A stretch of DNA of 36,140 bases from an uncultured Methanobrevibacter sp. (GCA_900319985.1 ONQL01000012.1:1-36140); one strand, 5' to 3'. Positions 17,795 through 26,001 are shown, counted from the stretch's first letter. Notes: generated by a model from the sequence alone, not told the origin. Numbers and translations are program-made.

Positions 17795-18523
17795 CTATCG
17801 GTGAATAATAGGCATTGAATCAACGGTTCTGACTAAATTCATTGCAGTCAGTCCCTTATCATATTGAGTGTCGTTTTGAGCTGTTTCAAATACAATCACA
17901 TTATGGTTCTTTTTGGCAAGAGGTATTGATACCCATTCCGGTGAGGTGCCTGAATTGATTGTATAAACGGGATAACTTAAATTACCTCCTGTCATATTGG
18001 CATAAGTCATTGTTGTGCTTGATTCATTGTCGACAACACCAACGTATTTCTGCAGATCCCAATAGTCTTCCATTTCATGAACATCAACGATAAGATAAGG
18101 ATCATAATTCTCAATATCCGGAACAACATATTCATTGGCCAACAGTTCGCCCATGTGTCTGTTGGTATCGTAATCACTGGTATTCATTCCGCTGTCCTTG
18201 AAATTAAGCTGGATGAAGTAAATGATGTATTTCTTGTTGAGGCTGTTGGATTGGGTAAAATTCATTAATGCTTCATATGTGGCATTATGAATGCCGCTTT
18301 CAAGGCTATGGACTCCCAATATCATTATTGCAGTATCACTGGACATTTCATTGCCGGCGGTTATTTTGTAAACGGTTCCATTGGAATTCTTTCCAATTAC
18401 TTTTGCATATTTATCTAGATTTTCCATGCTATATTGTTTTTCTTGATGTGTTAAACTGGCTATTCCTGCAAAAATAAGAAGTAAAATTGCCATGGCAAGT
18501 AAAATCTTTGTTGCTTTTTTCAT
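17795..18523 (-). CDS. secreted or membrane-anchored M14-like metallocarboxypeptidase (predicted)
   Basis: A 242-residue protein with an N-terminal hydrophobic helix (residues 7-24, ATKILLAMAILLLIFAGIAS) that would export or anchor it. The rest carries a pattern that fits the M14 carboxypeptidase site in order and spacing: H72-x-x-E75 in GVHSLESG, N121-R122 in DTNRH, H149 in IVDVHE and E213 in VIVFETAQ. It is shorter than typical M14 enzymes. Outside-the-cell peptide cleavage, perhaps of pseudomurein cross-link peptides, is inference. A decayed adhesin tail lies downstream. The start ATG 18523 is preceded by a GGCGAT-like site. Confidence 0.55.
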   Translation of the reverse strand: MKKATKILLAMAILLLIFAGIASLTHQEKQYSMENLDKYAKVIGKNSNGTVYKITAGNEMSSDTAIMILGVHSLESGIHNATYEALMNFTQSNSLNKKYIIYFIQLNFKDSGMNTSDYDTNRHMGELLANEYVVPDIENYDPYLIVDVHEMEDYWDLQKYVGVVDNESSTTMTYANMTGGNLSYPVYTINSGTSPEWVSIPLAKKNHNVIVFETAQNDTQYDKGLTAMNLVRTVDSMPIIHR

Positions 18524-18597
18524 ATCAATCGCCTATTATATATGTAATCAGGGAATTTAAATCTATTGTAATGAAAATTCACATCAATCATTTTTTC

Positions 18598-19056
18598 CTA
18601 TTTAAATTCTTTTTTCATGCATATAACTGTATCGTCATCTCTGAATTGTCCAAAATTGTCTATCGGTGCATAATTTAGCTTTTCATATAATTTTCTTGCA
18701 GGCTGATTGTTTTTACCTGTTACTATATATGAATGTCTGAAACCGTTTTTGATTACTGATTTTTCCAGTTGCACAATGAGGTTATATGCTATTTCCCTTT
18801 TTCGATACTCTTTTCTGACGTAAACTCTTTTGAATTCAACTGTTTCATTATCAAAAACTCTATAGCTTGCACATGCAACTGCAATATCGTTATCTAATGC
18901 CAATATTACAACATGGGGTTTTTTAAACTCATTATAACTGTCATATTTTGACAGTTCATCGCCGATGCGTTCATAATATCCTCTATCAAGTTCTTCTACA
19001 AGTTTAAGAAATCTTTCATCTTTTTCATCAGTGAAAATGGTATCCATATTATTCAT
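18598..19056 (-). CDS. GNAT family N-acetyltransferase
   Basis: A 152-residue GNAT acetyltransferase. The core strand and helix VEFKRVYVRKEYRKREIAYNLI correspond to motif A (acetyl-CoA pyrophosphate loop; here RKREIA instead of the more usual RGKGIG). They are followed by the motif B-like ARKLYEKLNY. The N-terminal region with many charged residues resembles small-molecule acetyltransferases of gut microbes. The acceptor is unknown. It is the next minus-strand gene upstream of the predicted peptidase; 74 bases separate them. Confidence 0.8.
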   Translation of the reverse strand: MNNMDTIFTDEKDERFLKLVEELDRGYYERIGDELSKYDSYNEFKKPHVVILALDNDIAVACASYRVFDNETVEFKRVYVRKEYRKREIAYNLIVQLEKSVIKNGFRHSYIVTGKNNQPARKLYEKLNYAPIDNFGQFRDDDTVICMKKEFK

Positions 19057-19216
19057 TTAAGATTTTGGTTTTAAGTAAATAATTAGTTTTGTATTTGTTT
19101 TTAACATATTGCACACTTATTCTTTGATGCTTAAGGTAGGATTTGTTTAAAAATAGTCATATTATAAATAATATTTAATACATATAACTAATTATTCACT
19201 TTGGGGAGGTGATAAT

Positions 19217-19729
19217 GTGAATATGGAAAAAATTATAGGATTGTTGTTTATAATTGTTGGTTTATTGTTGGTAATTTATCCAATGGTTTCATCTGCATTT
19301 CTTTCTATAATAATTGGTTTTTCTTTAGTATGTTTTGGTATGGCAGCAGTATGCATGGGCTTTGTTTTTACAGAAGATTCCACATATTCTCTTCTGTCCA
19401 TAATCGTTGGAATCACTTCATTAATATTGGGAATGATATTCATGTTCTTCTTGAATGCTTTACCATTCCTTGTATCCTTGCAATTCTACATTGTCGGATT
19501 CCTGATGATATTCTATGGAATACTGGGAATAATTTACCTGGATGATAAATCTTATATTGCTCTTTCAGTTATAGGTCTGATTTTAGGTATTCTAAATATT
19601 GTACTTGCAGTATTTGCAGCATCACAGCCGTTTTTAATAGCAGTAATTATTGGAGCTCTGTTGATTGTAGACGGTATAGTTGTTATGGTTGTGGGCAGCA
19701 GCAAGTCATTAATTGAAAAGCATGGATAA
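19217..19729 (+). CDS. DUF308 family membrane protein (second copy)
   Basis: A 170-residue membrane protein with about six helices, clearly paralogous to the one at 1039. Both have the opening 'GLL-IIVGLLL-IYP', LQFYIVGFLM and the 'FLIAVIIGALLI-DGI' end. The start is GTG 19217, three bases after GGAGGTGAT, the same spacing as in the paralogue; ATG 19223 is less likely. Function is unknown. A perfect 10-bp hairpin terminator follows directly, so the gene forms its own unit. Confidence 0.8.
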   Translation: MNMEKIIGLLFIIVGLLLVIYPMVSSAFLSIIIGFSLVCFGMAAVCMGFVFTEDSTYSLLSIIVGITSLILGMIFMFFLNALPFLVSLQFYIVGFLMIFYGILGIIYLDDKSYIALSVIGLILGILNIVLAVFAASQPFLIAVIIGALLIVDGIVVMVVGSSKSLIEKHG

Positions 19730-19737
19730 TATCAAAA

Positions 19738-19776
19738 AAGGATAATTCTGTGCAATTATCCTTGCTTAATTTTTTT
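19738..19776 (+). terminator. intrinsic-type terminator after DUF308 gene
   Basis: Perfect inverted repeat AAGGATAATT / AATTATCCTT (19738-19747 and 19754-19763, 6-base loop), followed by GCTTAATTTTTTT. Confidence 0.7.
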
Positions 19777-19826
19777 CTATCGAATGTTTCGCTTTTTTTC
19801 TATTGTAATCATTTTCAACAAAACAT

Positions 19827-20537
19827 TCATTCCTTTTTTAAATCATCGATTTTTTCGTTGAGTCTTTCAATTTCAGATGTCAGGTCTTCAATTTTCTCAT
19901 TCAAATTATCATGATTGTCCTTGCTGATTTTTGAAATGTATAGTGATGAAATTACAGCGGTGAATGAAGCGAAAACTAAAATGCCTCCAATCATTCCAAT
20001 AATTCCAATGATTCGTCCCGAAAGTGTGGATGGAACTATATCTCCATATCCTGTGCTGGTTATGGTAACGATGATATACCAAAGAGCTGTATGTATGTCA
20101 TTGACGTTGGGATCAATAATGCGAATTGACACTGTCAAAATGAAAGTGAAAATGATTGCTATCAGAATTATTTTATCCAAATAGGTATGTTTCAAAAAGT
20201 TTGTAAGGTTTTTTTGCTTATCTCTTGCAAGAACAAACAGTTTAATCAACTGGATAAGTTTCACTAATCTCAATGCTCTGAGGAATACGAAATTAATGGG
20301 CAGCATTCCCAGAATACTTAATGAGTTATCAATCAGGTACTGCTTTTTATTGTCGGATTTCAAATAGCTGTATATAAATTCTATCCACAATACTCCGCAT
20401 AAAATTATATCAAAAGTATAAATCTCATTTCTGAATGTCAAGGAAACAGGATTCAATTCTACATAAAACAGCAGTATGATATCCAATAATGTTGTAAAAA
20501 TTAATATTAGGTATATTCTTTGTTTAGACTTTTCCAT
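19827..20537 (-). CDS. voltage-sensor-type potassium channel
   Basis: A 236-residue six-helix ion channel. The selectivity filter is TSTGYGD (T160-D166) with the pore helix before it and a long inner helix (173-202) after. An S4-like helix has R87, R90, K93 and K99 at every third position, so it is a Kv-type subunit, short of arginines compared with animal channels. The C-terminal 30 residues (NLNEKIEDLTSEIERLNEKI) form a heptad coiled coil that probably holds the tetramer. It converges with the DUF308 gene. Confidence 0.9.
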   Translation of the reverse strand: MEKSKQRIYLILIFTTLLDIILLFYVELNPVSLTFRNEIYTFDIILCGVLWIEFIYSYLKSDNKKQYLIDNSLSILGMLPINFVFLRALRLVKLIQLIKLFVLARDKQKNLTNFLKHTYLDKIILIAIIFTFILTVSIRIIDPNVNDIHTALWYIIVTITSTGYGDIVPSTLSGRIIGIIGMIGGILVFASFTAVISSLYISKISKDNHDNLNEKIEDLTSEIERLNEKIDDLKKE

Positions 20538-20822
20538 CGTTTATTATGTATATATTAACCAATATTTAAAACTTTGAACTTTCGACTTTAATTATTTTTA
20601 GATATATTATTCAATGTTCCAAAGGTCATGAACCTTCAAGATGGCAAAAACTGACCAAAAAAAGGTAACGCCTGACAGTTATCTGGTTTGCAGGAGACAA
20701 ATAATATATGTACCTAAATTAATGCATGAATATCTATTGCTAAAACATTAAGTTCAGAATTAATTCAATATATAATATAATTTACATATTTTATTGTATA
20801 TCATGTATATTGGTGGTTTATC

Positions 20823-22421
20823 ATGAAAATTGATCAAATAATTTTAGGAAATATATATACATTGGATAGAAAAGTGGAAGCAATCTGTGTAAAGGACGGA
20901 ATAATCCGATATGTCGGTTCAAAAAGAGTTGCCCAGGAATTGATTGATGAAAATACTGAAATTTTGGATTTTGGTGACAATTTTATCTATCCTGGATTTA
21001 TGGACGGTCATGCTCATGGGCTGCCTGCAGGAAATATATTGGGTTTTTCAATTGACTTGCTTGATGGAGAAACACTTGAGGATTATGTTGAATTAACAAG
21101 AAAGTATATTGAGGAGCATCCCGGTAGAAAAATTTACTGTGGTAACAACTGGGTTTGTGGTGATGAAAAACCTACCGCAGCAATGCTTGATGAAGTTTCA
21201 AGAGACGTTCCAATTGCATTGACCACACTGGACGGTCATTCCATATGGTTAAACACAGCCGCAATGGAAAAGTTTGACATTGATGAAAAACTGCTGGAAA
21301 AATACAGTACCAACGAAGTCCATGTTGATGAGAATGGTAAACCTACAGGATACTTGTCAGAAGAACCTGCAATTACTTTAAATACTAAAATGGTCAAAAG
21401 TGATGAAGAATTGCAGGAGTCTCTTTTAATTTGGCAGGAATACGCATTCAGTCAGGGAATTACAGCAGCTCTTGATGCTCATGTAGGTTATTTCGGATAT
21501 CCTTCACTTAAAGCCTATGTGGATGTGTCCAAAGCCGGAAAATTAAAACTCAGAACCTATGCAGTTCGTACAGTTAAAAACACTGATGATGTTTTGGAAC
21601 TCATTGATTTGGCTAGCAAAGTCAATAATGAATACTTTAAAATTTCAGGCGTTAAAGTATTTATTGACGGGGTTGTAGAGGCACATACTGCCTGGCTTTT
21701 GGATGAATATTGTGACCAACCGGGATATTTTGGAGTTAAATCATTTGATGACCATGATATGTTAGTGGAATTTGCAAAACTTGCCAGTGAGAATAATATG
21801 AATGTTCACTGCCATACTGTTGGTGATGGTGCAGTTAAATTTGCTTTAGATGCTTTATGTGAAGCTCAAATTGCAACAGGCAATATGGACCAGAGAAATG
21901 CTTTTGCCCATCTTCAGGTTGTAACTCCTGAGGATATTAAAAGAATGTCTGAATACAATGTTATAGCTGTTGTTCCACCATTATGGACTCCAAGGGAAAA
22001 ACCTTATGGTAAGAAGGAAATGGAATATTTAGGGCCTGACAGGGATGAAGATTCCTATCCGATAAAATCTTTCCTTGATGAAGGTGCAAAAATTACATTC
22101 CATAGTGATTATCCGGTATCTCCAATTATGAGTATGCCTCAATCAATTTATGCTGCTGTTAAAAGAACTCATACTCTTGAAGAATGTGAACCTAGGAATT
22201 TAAAGGAATCTATTGGTGTTATGGATGCACTAAAGGCTATGACAATCAATACTGCATATCAATTTGGTCAGGAAGACAATCTCGGATCACTGGAGATTGG
22301 AAAAATTGCAAACATGGTTGTGTATGATGTGGACTTTTTAAATGACGATATTGAAAAGATACCTGATGCGGAATTGATTTCCACCATTGTTGACGGTGAA
22401 GTCGTCTACAGGAATATTTAA
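20823..22421 (+). CDS. amidohydrolase family protein (YtcJ-like)
   Basis: A 532-residue metal-dependent hydrolase of the amidohydrolase/TIM-barrel superfamily. Metal ligands are visible: H63 and H65 in PGFMDGHAHG, a central ISGVKVFIDG, NVHCHTVGDGA with two His, FAHLQVV, and FHSDYPVSP with the catalytic Asp. It ends with the 'NLGSLEIGKIANMVVYDVD' beta-sandwich strand usual for imidazolonepropionase-like or YtcJ-type enzymes. The substrate is not known. The ATG at 20823 follows GGTGGT by about five bases, with AT-rich TATA elements around 20770. A broken copy of its 3' end lies at 25189. Confidence 0.85.
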   Translation: MKIDQIILGNIYTLDRKVEAICVKDGIIRYVGSKRVAQELIDENTEILDFGDNFIYPGFMDGHAHGLPAGNILGFSIDLLDGETLEDYVELTRKYIEEHPGRKIYCGNNWVCGDEKPTAAMLDEVSRDVPIALTTLDGHSIWLNTAAMEKFDIDEKLLEKYSTNEVHVDENGKPTGYLSEEPAITLNTKMVKSDEELQESLLIWQEYAFSQGITAALDAHVGYFGYPSLKAYVDVSKAGKLKLRTYAVRTVKNTDDVLELIDLASKVNNEYFKISGVKVFIDGVVEAHTAWLLDEYCDQPGYFGVKSFDDHDMLVEFAKLASENNMNVHCHTVGDGAVKFALDALCEAQIATGNMDQRNAFAHLQVVTPEDIKRMSEYNVIAVVPPLWTPREKPYGKKEMEYLGPDRDEDSYPIKSFLDEGAKITFHSDYPVSPIMSMPQSIYAAVKRTHTLEECEPRNLKESIGVMDALKAMTINTAYQFGQEDNLGSLEIGKIANMVVYDVDFLNDDIEKIPDAELISTIVDGEVVYRNI

Positions 22422-22531
22422 TTTAATTCATGTGATGGATTTCCAGAATGGTTAAAATACCACTTAAAACCATCTTCCTTTCTTTTTTTAAATATAACTA
22501 ATGGAACATTCTATTTTTGTAAAATAACAAT

Positions 22532-22567
22532 GTAAGTAAGCACTTGCACTCGAAAAGCTTTATATAT
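22532..22567 (+). promoter_or_regulatory. promoter and dyad of structured element, copy 1
   Basis: An imperfect dyad GTAAGTA-AG-CACTTGC (22532-22547) lies just before CGAAAAG (BRE-like) and the TATA box CTTTATATAT (22558-22567). Transcription would start near 22585. Confidence 0.6.
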
Positions 22568-22584
22568 GTCTTGATTCATAGTAT

Positions 22585-22774
22585 AATTATCTAAGATTGA
22601 GTATTTTAGATAAATCAAATCTATCTTCAGATGGGATTTGAAACGGTGATGGGTTGGTGGCTCACTTTCTTTATACCCATGAAAATGTTTTACCATTATT
22701 TGCCGACTCATTACCGGCCCCCCCAAATTTCTCCCTTTAATTAATTGAAAACCATTCACCATTCTCCCACCAAA
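22585..22774 (+). ncRNA. candidate structured RNA, copy 1
   Basis: A non-coding stretch of about 190 bases behind a strong archaeal promoter, almost identical to 25517-25708. Stems visible by eye: TATCTAA/TTAGATA (22588-22594 with 22606-22612), TCAAATC/GATTTGA, and ATGGGT/ACCCAT. A C7 run interrupts this AT-rich DNA. No long open frame crosses it in either copy. It matches no RNA family I recognise (not RNase P, SRP or tRNA). It could be a small RNA, or a long leader of the tiny ORF that follows. Confidence 0.45.
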
Positions 22775-22802
22775 AATGCCACGGGATTTTTGAGGTGTAT
22801 TT

Positions 22803-22961
22803 TTGATTATTTTTAAACTGAAAGATGATAATGCAAATGGCCTTTTGAATATTTCAGCAGAAAAACATATTTTAAGAAATCCGAATCAGAAAGATAGGAC
22901 TCTTATTTTGGTATTAGTGGCATTGCAATTGATTTTAATCATATTGGATATGGTGTGGTAG
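22803..22961 (+). CDS. tiny membrane ORF, copy 1 (diverged, possibly decayed)
   Basis: An open frame of 52 residues from a TTG at 22803 behind GAGGTG. Its second half, ILRNPNQKDRTLILVLVAL and onward to DMVW, matches the intact 49-residue protein at 25852, but the first helix is replaced by unrelated polar sequence. It is probably a decayed duplicate; the TTG start and missing helix argue against function. Confidence 0.4.
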   Translation: MIIFKLKDDNANGLLNISAEKHILRNPNQKDRTLILVLVALQLILIILDMVW

Positions 22962-23153
22962 AAAATGTTCCACTATCAACCTATTTTTACAGATTAAATA
23001 ATTAAAGTTAGTGTTAATCAAATTGAATTTGTTGAAATCACATGCAATTTAAGGAAGCATTATTTGCATTAACTGCAAGTTTTTTAAAAATCAGGTTAAT
23101 TTTTAACCAGCCATATGCGATTTTATATTGTTGTGATAAATCAATATCCTGTG

Positions 23154-23423
23154 TTAAGTTGTAAACAATTGTCTATAATTGATGTTGGATAAATGATATG
23201 TCAGAAGCTCATATGGGTCATTAAACATTATCTGACAGCATATCATGTTCAATATTAAATCATTCGGCAAAACACCAATGAATGAAAAATAATAAAATCT
23301 GCTGTTTAGCCTATTGCAGTGCTGAGTATGCATGTAGAATAGATGGTCATTGTGTTTTTCCTTCAGATTAACCAAAACTTTTGAATTCAGAAATTTCCTA
23401 GCATATATTGTGCCAGGATACAT
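23154..23423 (-). pseudogene. queuosine-precursor transporter remnant, copy 1
   Basis: On the minus strand, LVNLKEKHNDHLF, FSFIGVLPNDLILNMICCQI and PYELLTYHLS line up with the C-terminal half of the intact transporter at 26234. About 115 N-terminal residues are missing, and the transmembrane stretch between these pieces is altered. It sits at the same place relative to the structured element as the intact gene does in copy 2. Confidence 0.8.
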
Positions 23424-23781
23424 TAGATTCGAAATTATTCAAGTTTTTTAGGGGATGGCGAAATCCTTATGAACGATCATGAAGAGAGGATGCATCTTGT
23501 TCGAACGTAGGGAAGATGTTGAAAGAATACTGCCTAAATTAATTTTTTGTATAATTGCTGGCTATCTAATTTCTCCAAATTATTAAAAAAACAAGTTAAA
23601 TTTTGAACAATTTTTTATAATTTATAAATTAAATTAAAATTAATATGGTATTTTTTTTAAAATGTTAAATGATGACATATATTTTTACCAAATTTTAATA
23701 AATTATATATATCAACAATATGATAGTATTAACCATAGAAAATTGTTTCTTTATGAATTAATTCAAGTTAAGGAGGAAATT
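23424..23781. other. intergenic junction and promoter of the secreted Ig-like protein
   Basis: Contains the end of the duplicated block and unrelated sequence. A 35-codon frame at 23479-23586 (ATG, ends SPNY) has protein-like residues (CILFERREDVERILPKL) and may be the tail of a lost gene. TATA-like elements near 23615-23640 and 23702-23712 precede the secreted protein; one of these likely drives it. Confidence 0.35.
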
Positions 23782-25035
23782 ATGTTAAACAAAAAGATTT
23801 GCATAATGCTGTTATTGTTGACAGTAAGTATCTGTGCTATATCGACAGTGAGTGCTGTTGACAATGTCACTGATGCAGTGGCAGTTGATGATGCTGTTAT
23901 TAATGAGGATACAAGTGATGAGATTGATGATGTGACTAATAAAGTAAAGACAGATGTTAAAAATGAAGATAAGTTGGCCAGTCCACAAAACGACTCAAAA
24001 TTAACGGTAGAGGAATCCATCGAGGTCCTTTCAGCAAGTTCTGCTCCAGCTAACTTGTACAAGATTAATTTCGCCCAAACAAATTATTCATTTGCTGCGA
24101 TAAATGGGGCATTAATAAAACTTACTATCGACCCATGTAAAAATGCAAACTATAACTGCTATAATTTCTATATAGGCATATTCAAAGTTGATAGTAAAGG
24201 CAACCCTGAAAAGTTGGTTTCCAAATCTGATTTATTTAGTTCCGATAGTGCATCTGATAGACAAATTGCCACTTATACTTATAAAATCCCTGCAAAAGGA
24301 CTTGCACCCGGAAAATATGCTATAATAGCATTTAATGATGATGCTGATTTAACACCTATGGCAGGTGCAATATTAAATCCTAAGAAAGTTTCAACAACTG
24401 TGAAAGCTAACAAGGTTATCAACTATCAGGGAAGATACATAAAACTTAAAGCAACAGTTAAAAGAGCAGGCAAAAACATTAACGAAGGTACTGTCACATT
24501 TAAAATAAAAGGTAAACAATACAAAGTTAAGGTCAAAAACGGTGTAGCTACCAAATCGGTTAAAATGAATAATGCTGGAAAATTCAAATACAGTGCGACA
24601 TTCAGTTCAACCTACTACAATACCAAAAAAGTCTATGCTAATGCATATGTCAAAAAATCATATAAGACTAAAATAATTGTCAAAAACCAGAAACAATATC
24701 GTAGCGCAAAACCTAAACCATTTTACGTTAAAGTAAAGGCCAACGGTAAATATGTCCAAAAAGGTAAAATCAAAATTATTGATACAGTAAGTCTCAAAAA
24801 TGGAAAAGCCAAATTCTATTATCCTGACTCAGACTGGAATTTTAATGGACAATATTTAACTTTAGTCCACTTTAAAAAGGTTGTAACTAAAACATTTACT
24901 GTGAAATTCATTCCCGCATCCAAGATTTACCAGCCTTCTTCCAAAAAAATCAAGTTGACTGTGTACTACAGATGCACAGCATGTGGCAGTAAAACAACCC
25001 ATTCCCACAATGGTATGTATTTCATTGTAGGATAA
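23782..25035 (+). CDS. secreted Ig-like surface protein with C-terminal CxxC/HxH motif
   Basis: A 417-residue secreted protein. The start is ATG 23782 with AGGAGG five bases upstream; 40 more codons are open but lack such a site. The signal peptide (MLNKKICIMLLLLTVSICAISTVSA) is followed by an acidic, Asp/Val-rich stretch. Next is a domain with NYNCYNFYIGIF and APGKYAIIAFND, then Lys-rich Ig-like repeats (KVSTTVKANKVINYQGRYIKLKATV). The end has CTACGSKTTHSHNG, a possible metal site not present on the other adhesins here. It is placed between the two copies of the duplicated block. A cell-surface role is inferred. Confidence 0.75.
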   Translation: MLNKKICIMLLLLTVSICAISTVSAVDNVTDAVAVDDAVINEDTSDEIDDVTNKVKTDVKNEDKLASPQNDSKLTVEESIEVLSASSAPANLYKINFAQTNYSFAAINGALIKLTIDPCKNANYNCYNFYIGIFKVDSKGNPEKLVSKSDLFSSDSASDRQIATYTYKIPAKGLAPGKYAIIAFNDDADLTPMAGAILNPKKVSTTVKANKVINYQGRYIKLKATVKRAGKNINEGTVTFKIKGKQYKVKVKNGVATKSVKMNNAGKFKYSATFSSTYYNTKKVYANAYVKKSYKTKIIVKNQKQYRSAKPKPFYVKVKANGKYVQKGKIKIIDTVSLKNGKAKFYYPDSDWNFNGQYLTLVHFKKVVTKTFTVKFIPASKIYQPSSKKIKLTVYYRCTACGSKTTHSHNGMYFIVG

Positions 25036-25045
25036 TAATCTTTTA

Positions 25046-25077
25046 TTAAGGGATTTTTCCCTTAATCTTTATTTTTT
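25046..25077 (+). terminator. hairpin terminator of the secreted protein
   Basis: Perfect TTAAGGG / CCCTTAA stem (25046-25052 and 25059-25065), followed by TCTTTATTTTTT. Confidence 0.75.
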
Positions 25078-25107
25078 CATATGATAATATCCACATTGAG
25101 AATCTAG

Positions 25108-25184
25108 AACAATGATGATGCAAAGTTCTGCGGAGACTGTGGAAATACATTGTTTTTAATATTTCATCGAAAACATTCAGTTTA
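25108..25184 (+). pseudogene. zinc-ribbon scrap
   Basis: Reads NNDDAKFCGDCGNTL in one frame, the typical second half of a zinc-ribbon (CxxCG) N-terminus, then a stop at 25182. An upstream in-frame stop removes the first Cys pair, so only a fragment remains. Its end overlaps the direct repeat at 25152. Confidence 0.45.
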
Positions 25185-25186
25185 AA
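25152..25186. repeat. direct repeat, left side of copy 2
   Basis: GTTTTTAATATTTCATCGAA and the bases after it recur at 26959-26994 with one inserted base. These two sites bracket copy 2 of the duplicated block. Confidence 0.75.
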
Positions 25187-25188
25187 TA

Positions 25189-25352
25189 ACACTGCATATA
25201 AATTGGCTCGGGAAGACAATCTTGGATCACTGGAGATTGGAAAAGTTGCAAATATTTGTGTATTATGTGGATTTAAATGAGGGTATCGAAAAAATACCTG
25301 ATGCAAATTGATTACCGCTATTGGCAGTAAAGTTGTCTACAGAAATATTTAA
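25189..25352 (+). pseudogene. amidohydrolase 3' scrap, copy 2
   Basis: Reads REDNLGSLEIGKVANI, matching the end of the amidohydrolase, then goes out of frame. Base similarity continues to the position of the original stop codon. Everything upstream of this point is absent, and similarity begins directly after the direct repeat. Confidence 0.8.
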
Positions 25353-25463
25353 TATCATTCTTTTGATGAAGTTCCAGCATGGCTAAAAACACCATAAAAT
25401 CATTTTTATTTCTTTTTTTTTAAAAAATAATCAACATGATAAATTATTTTGCAAAATAAACAT

Positions 25464-25499
25464 GCAAGTGAGTACTTACACTCGAAAAACTTTATATAT
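25464..25499 (+). promoter_or_regulatory. promoter and dyad of structured element, copy 2
   Basis: Imperfect dyad GCAAGTG-AG-TACTTAC (25464-25479), then CGAAAAA (BRE-like) and TATA box CTTTATATAT (25490-25499). The dyad bases that differ from copy 1 are mostly C/T and A/G exchanges; the core AAGT...ACTT is kept. Confidence 0.6.
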
Positions 25500-25516
25500 G
25501 CCATGATTCATAGTAT

Positions 25517-25708
25517 AATTATCTAAGATTGAGTATTTTAGATAAATCAAATCTATCTTCAGATGGGATTTGAAACGGTGATGGGTTGGCGATCTCACTT
25601 TATTTATACCCATGAAAAATGTTTTACCATTATTTGCCGACTCATTACCTGCCCCCCCAAATTTCTCCCTTTAATTAATTGAAAACCATTCACCATTCTC
25701 CCACCAAA
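25517..25708 (+). ncRNA. candidate structured RNA, copy 2
   Basis: Counterpart of 22585-22774. Stems: TATCTAA/TTAGATA (25520-25526 with 25538-25544), TCAAATC/GATTTGA (25547-25553 with 25567-25573), ATGGGT/ACCCAT (25581-25586 with 25608-25613). A possible loop contact is TGGC (25587-25590) with GCCG (25636-25639), and GGTG (25577-25580) may pair with CACC (25691-25694). Over 230 aligned bases the two copies differ by about seven substitutions and two single-base gaps. The tiny ORF that follows seems to have its own TATA-like box near 25805, so this may be an independent transcript. Confidence 0.45.
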
Positions 25709-25851
25709 TTTCCATTAGGTTTTGTGTTTCAATTTGTTATTTTAGTTAGAATAATTTAATCAATATGTTCAGTTTCATATTATATTTTTTTACAAACATT
25801 TATCTATAAAATAAATTTAAAATAATAATTATCAATTATGGAGGTCAAATC

Positions 25852-26001
25852 ATGTCAATGTTAATGTCAGTAGGTGGAATACTTGTTGTTATAGCTTTAG
25901 CAATGACAGTTTTAAGAAATCCTGACCAGAAAAATAAGACTTTTATTTATGTTTTGATTGCTTTGCTAGTGATTTTTATAGTATTGAATATTTTGTGGTA
26001 G
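25852..26001 (+). CDS. small hydrophobic protein (49 aa)
   Basis: MSMLMSVGGILVVIALAMTV, then a polar loop RNPDQKNKT, then a second hydrophobic helix ending NILW and TAG. It is a helix-loop-helix hairpin membrane peptide. GGAGG lies six bases before the ATG, and a TATA-like CTATAAAATA lies at about 25805-25814. A diverged copy is at 22803. Function is unknown; its stable position after the structured element suggests a link. Confidence 0.65.
   Translation: MSMLMSVGGILVVIALAMTVLRNPDQKNKTFIYVLIALLVIFIVLNILW

Larger units (their letters stand above)
22251..23423. repeat. duplicated block, copy 1
   Basis: This segment (amidohydrolase 3' end, structured element, tiny ORF, transporter remnant) is matched in the same order and orientation by 25189-26540. 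The match is visible base by base, strongest in the 228-bp central element and weaker at the ends. In this copy the transporter has been truncated and mutated. Confidence 0.85.

Noticed and set aside
20641..20751. 36-codon plus-strand ORF (MAKTDQKKVTPDSYLVCRRQ...) before the amidohydrolase
   Set aside because: Residues look plausible but there is no ribosome site or promoter, and nothing recognisable; too short to support.
22511..22762. 83-codon minus-strand frame across the structured element, copy 1
   Set aside because: In copy 2 two single-base gaps break it, while the base sequence stays conserved; this fits RNA or DNA constraint rather than coding.
22585..22774. tRNA, RNase P or SRP RNA in the structured element
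   Set aside because: No tRNA arms or TΨC motif, and none of the conserved RNase P or SRP motifs, could be found by eye.
25046..25306. 86-codon minus-strand frame
   Set aside because: It crosses a terminator, a zinc-ribbon scrap and the amidohydrolase scrap; a chance frame.
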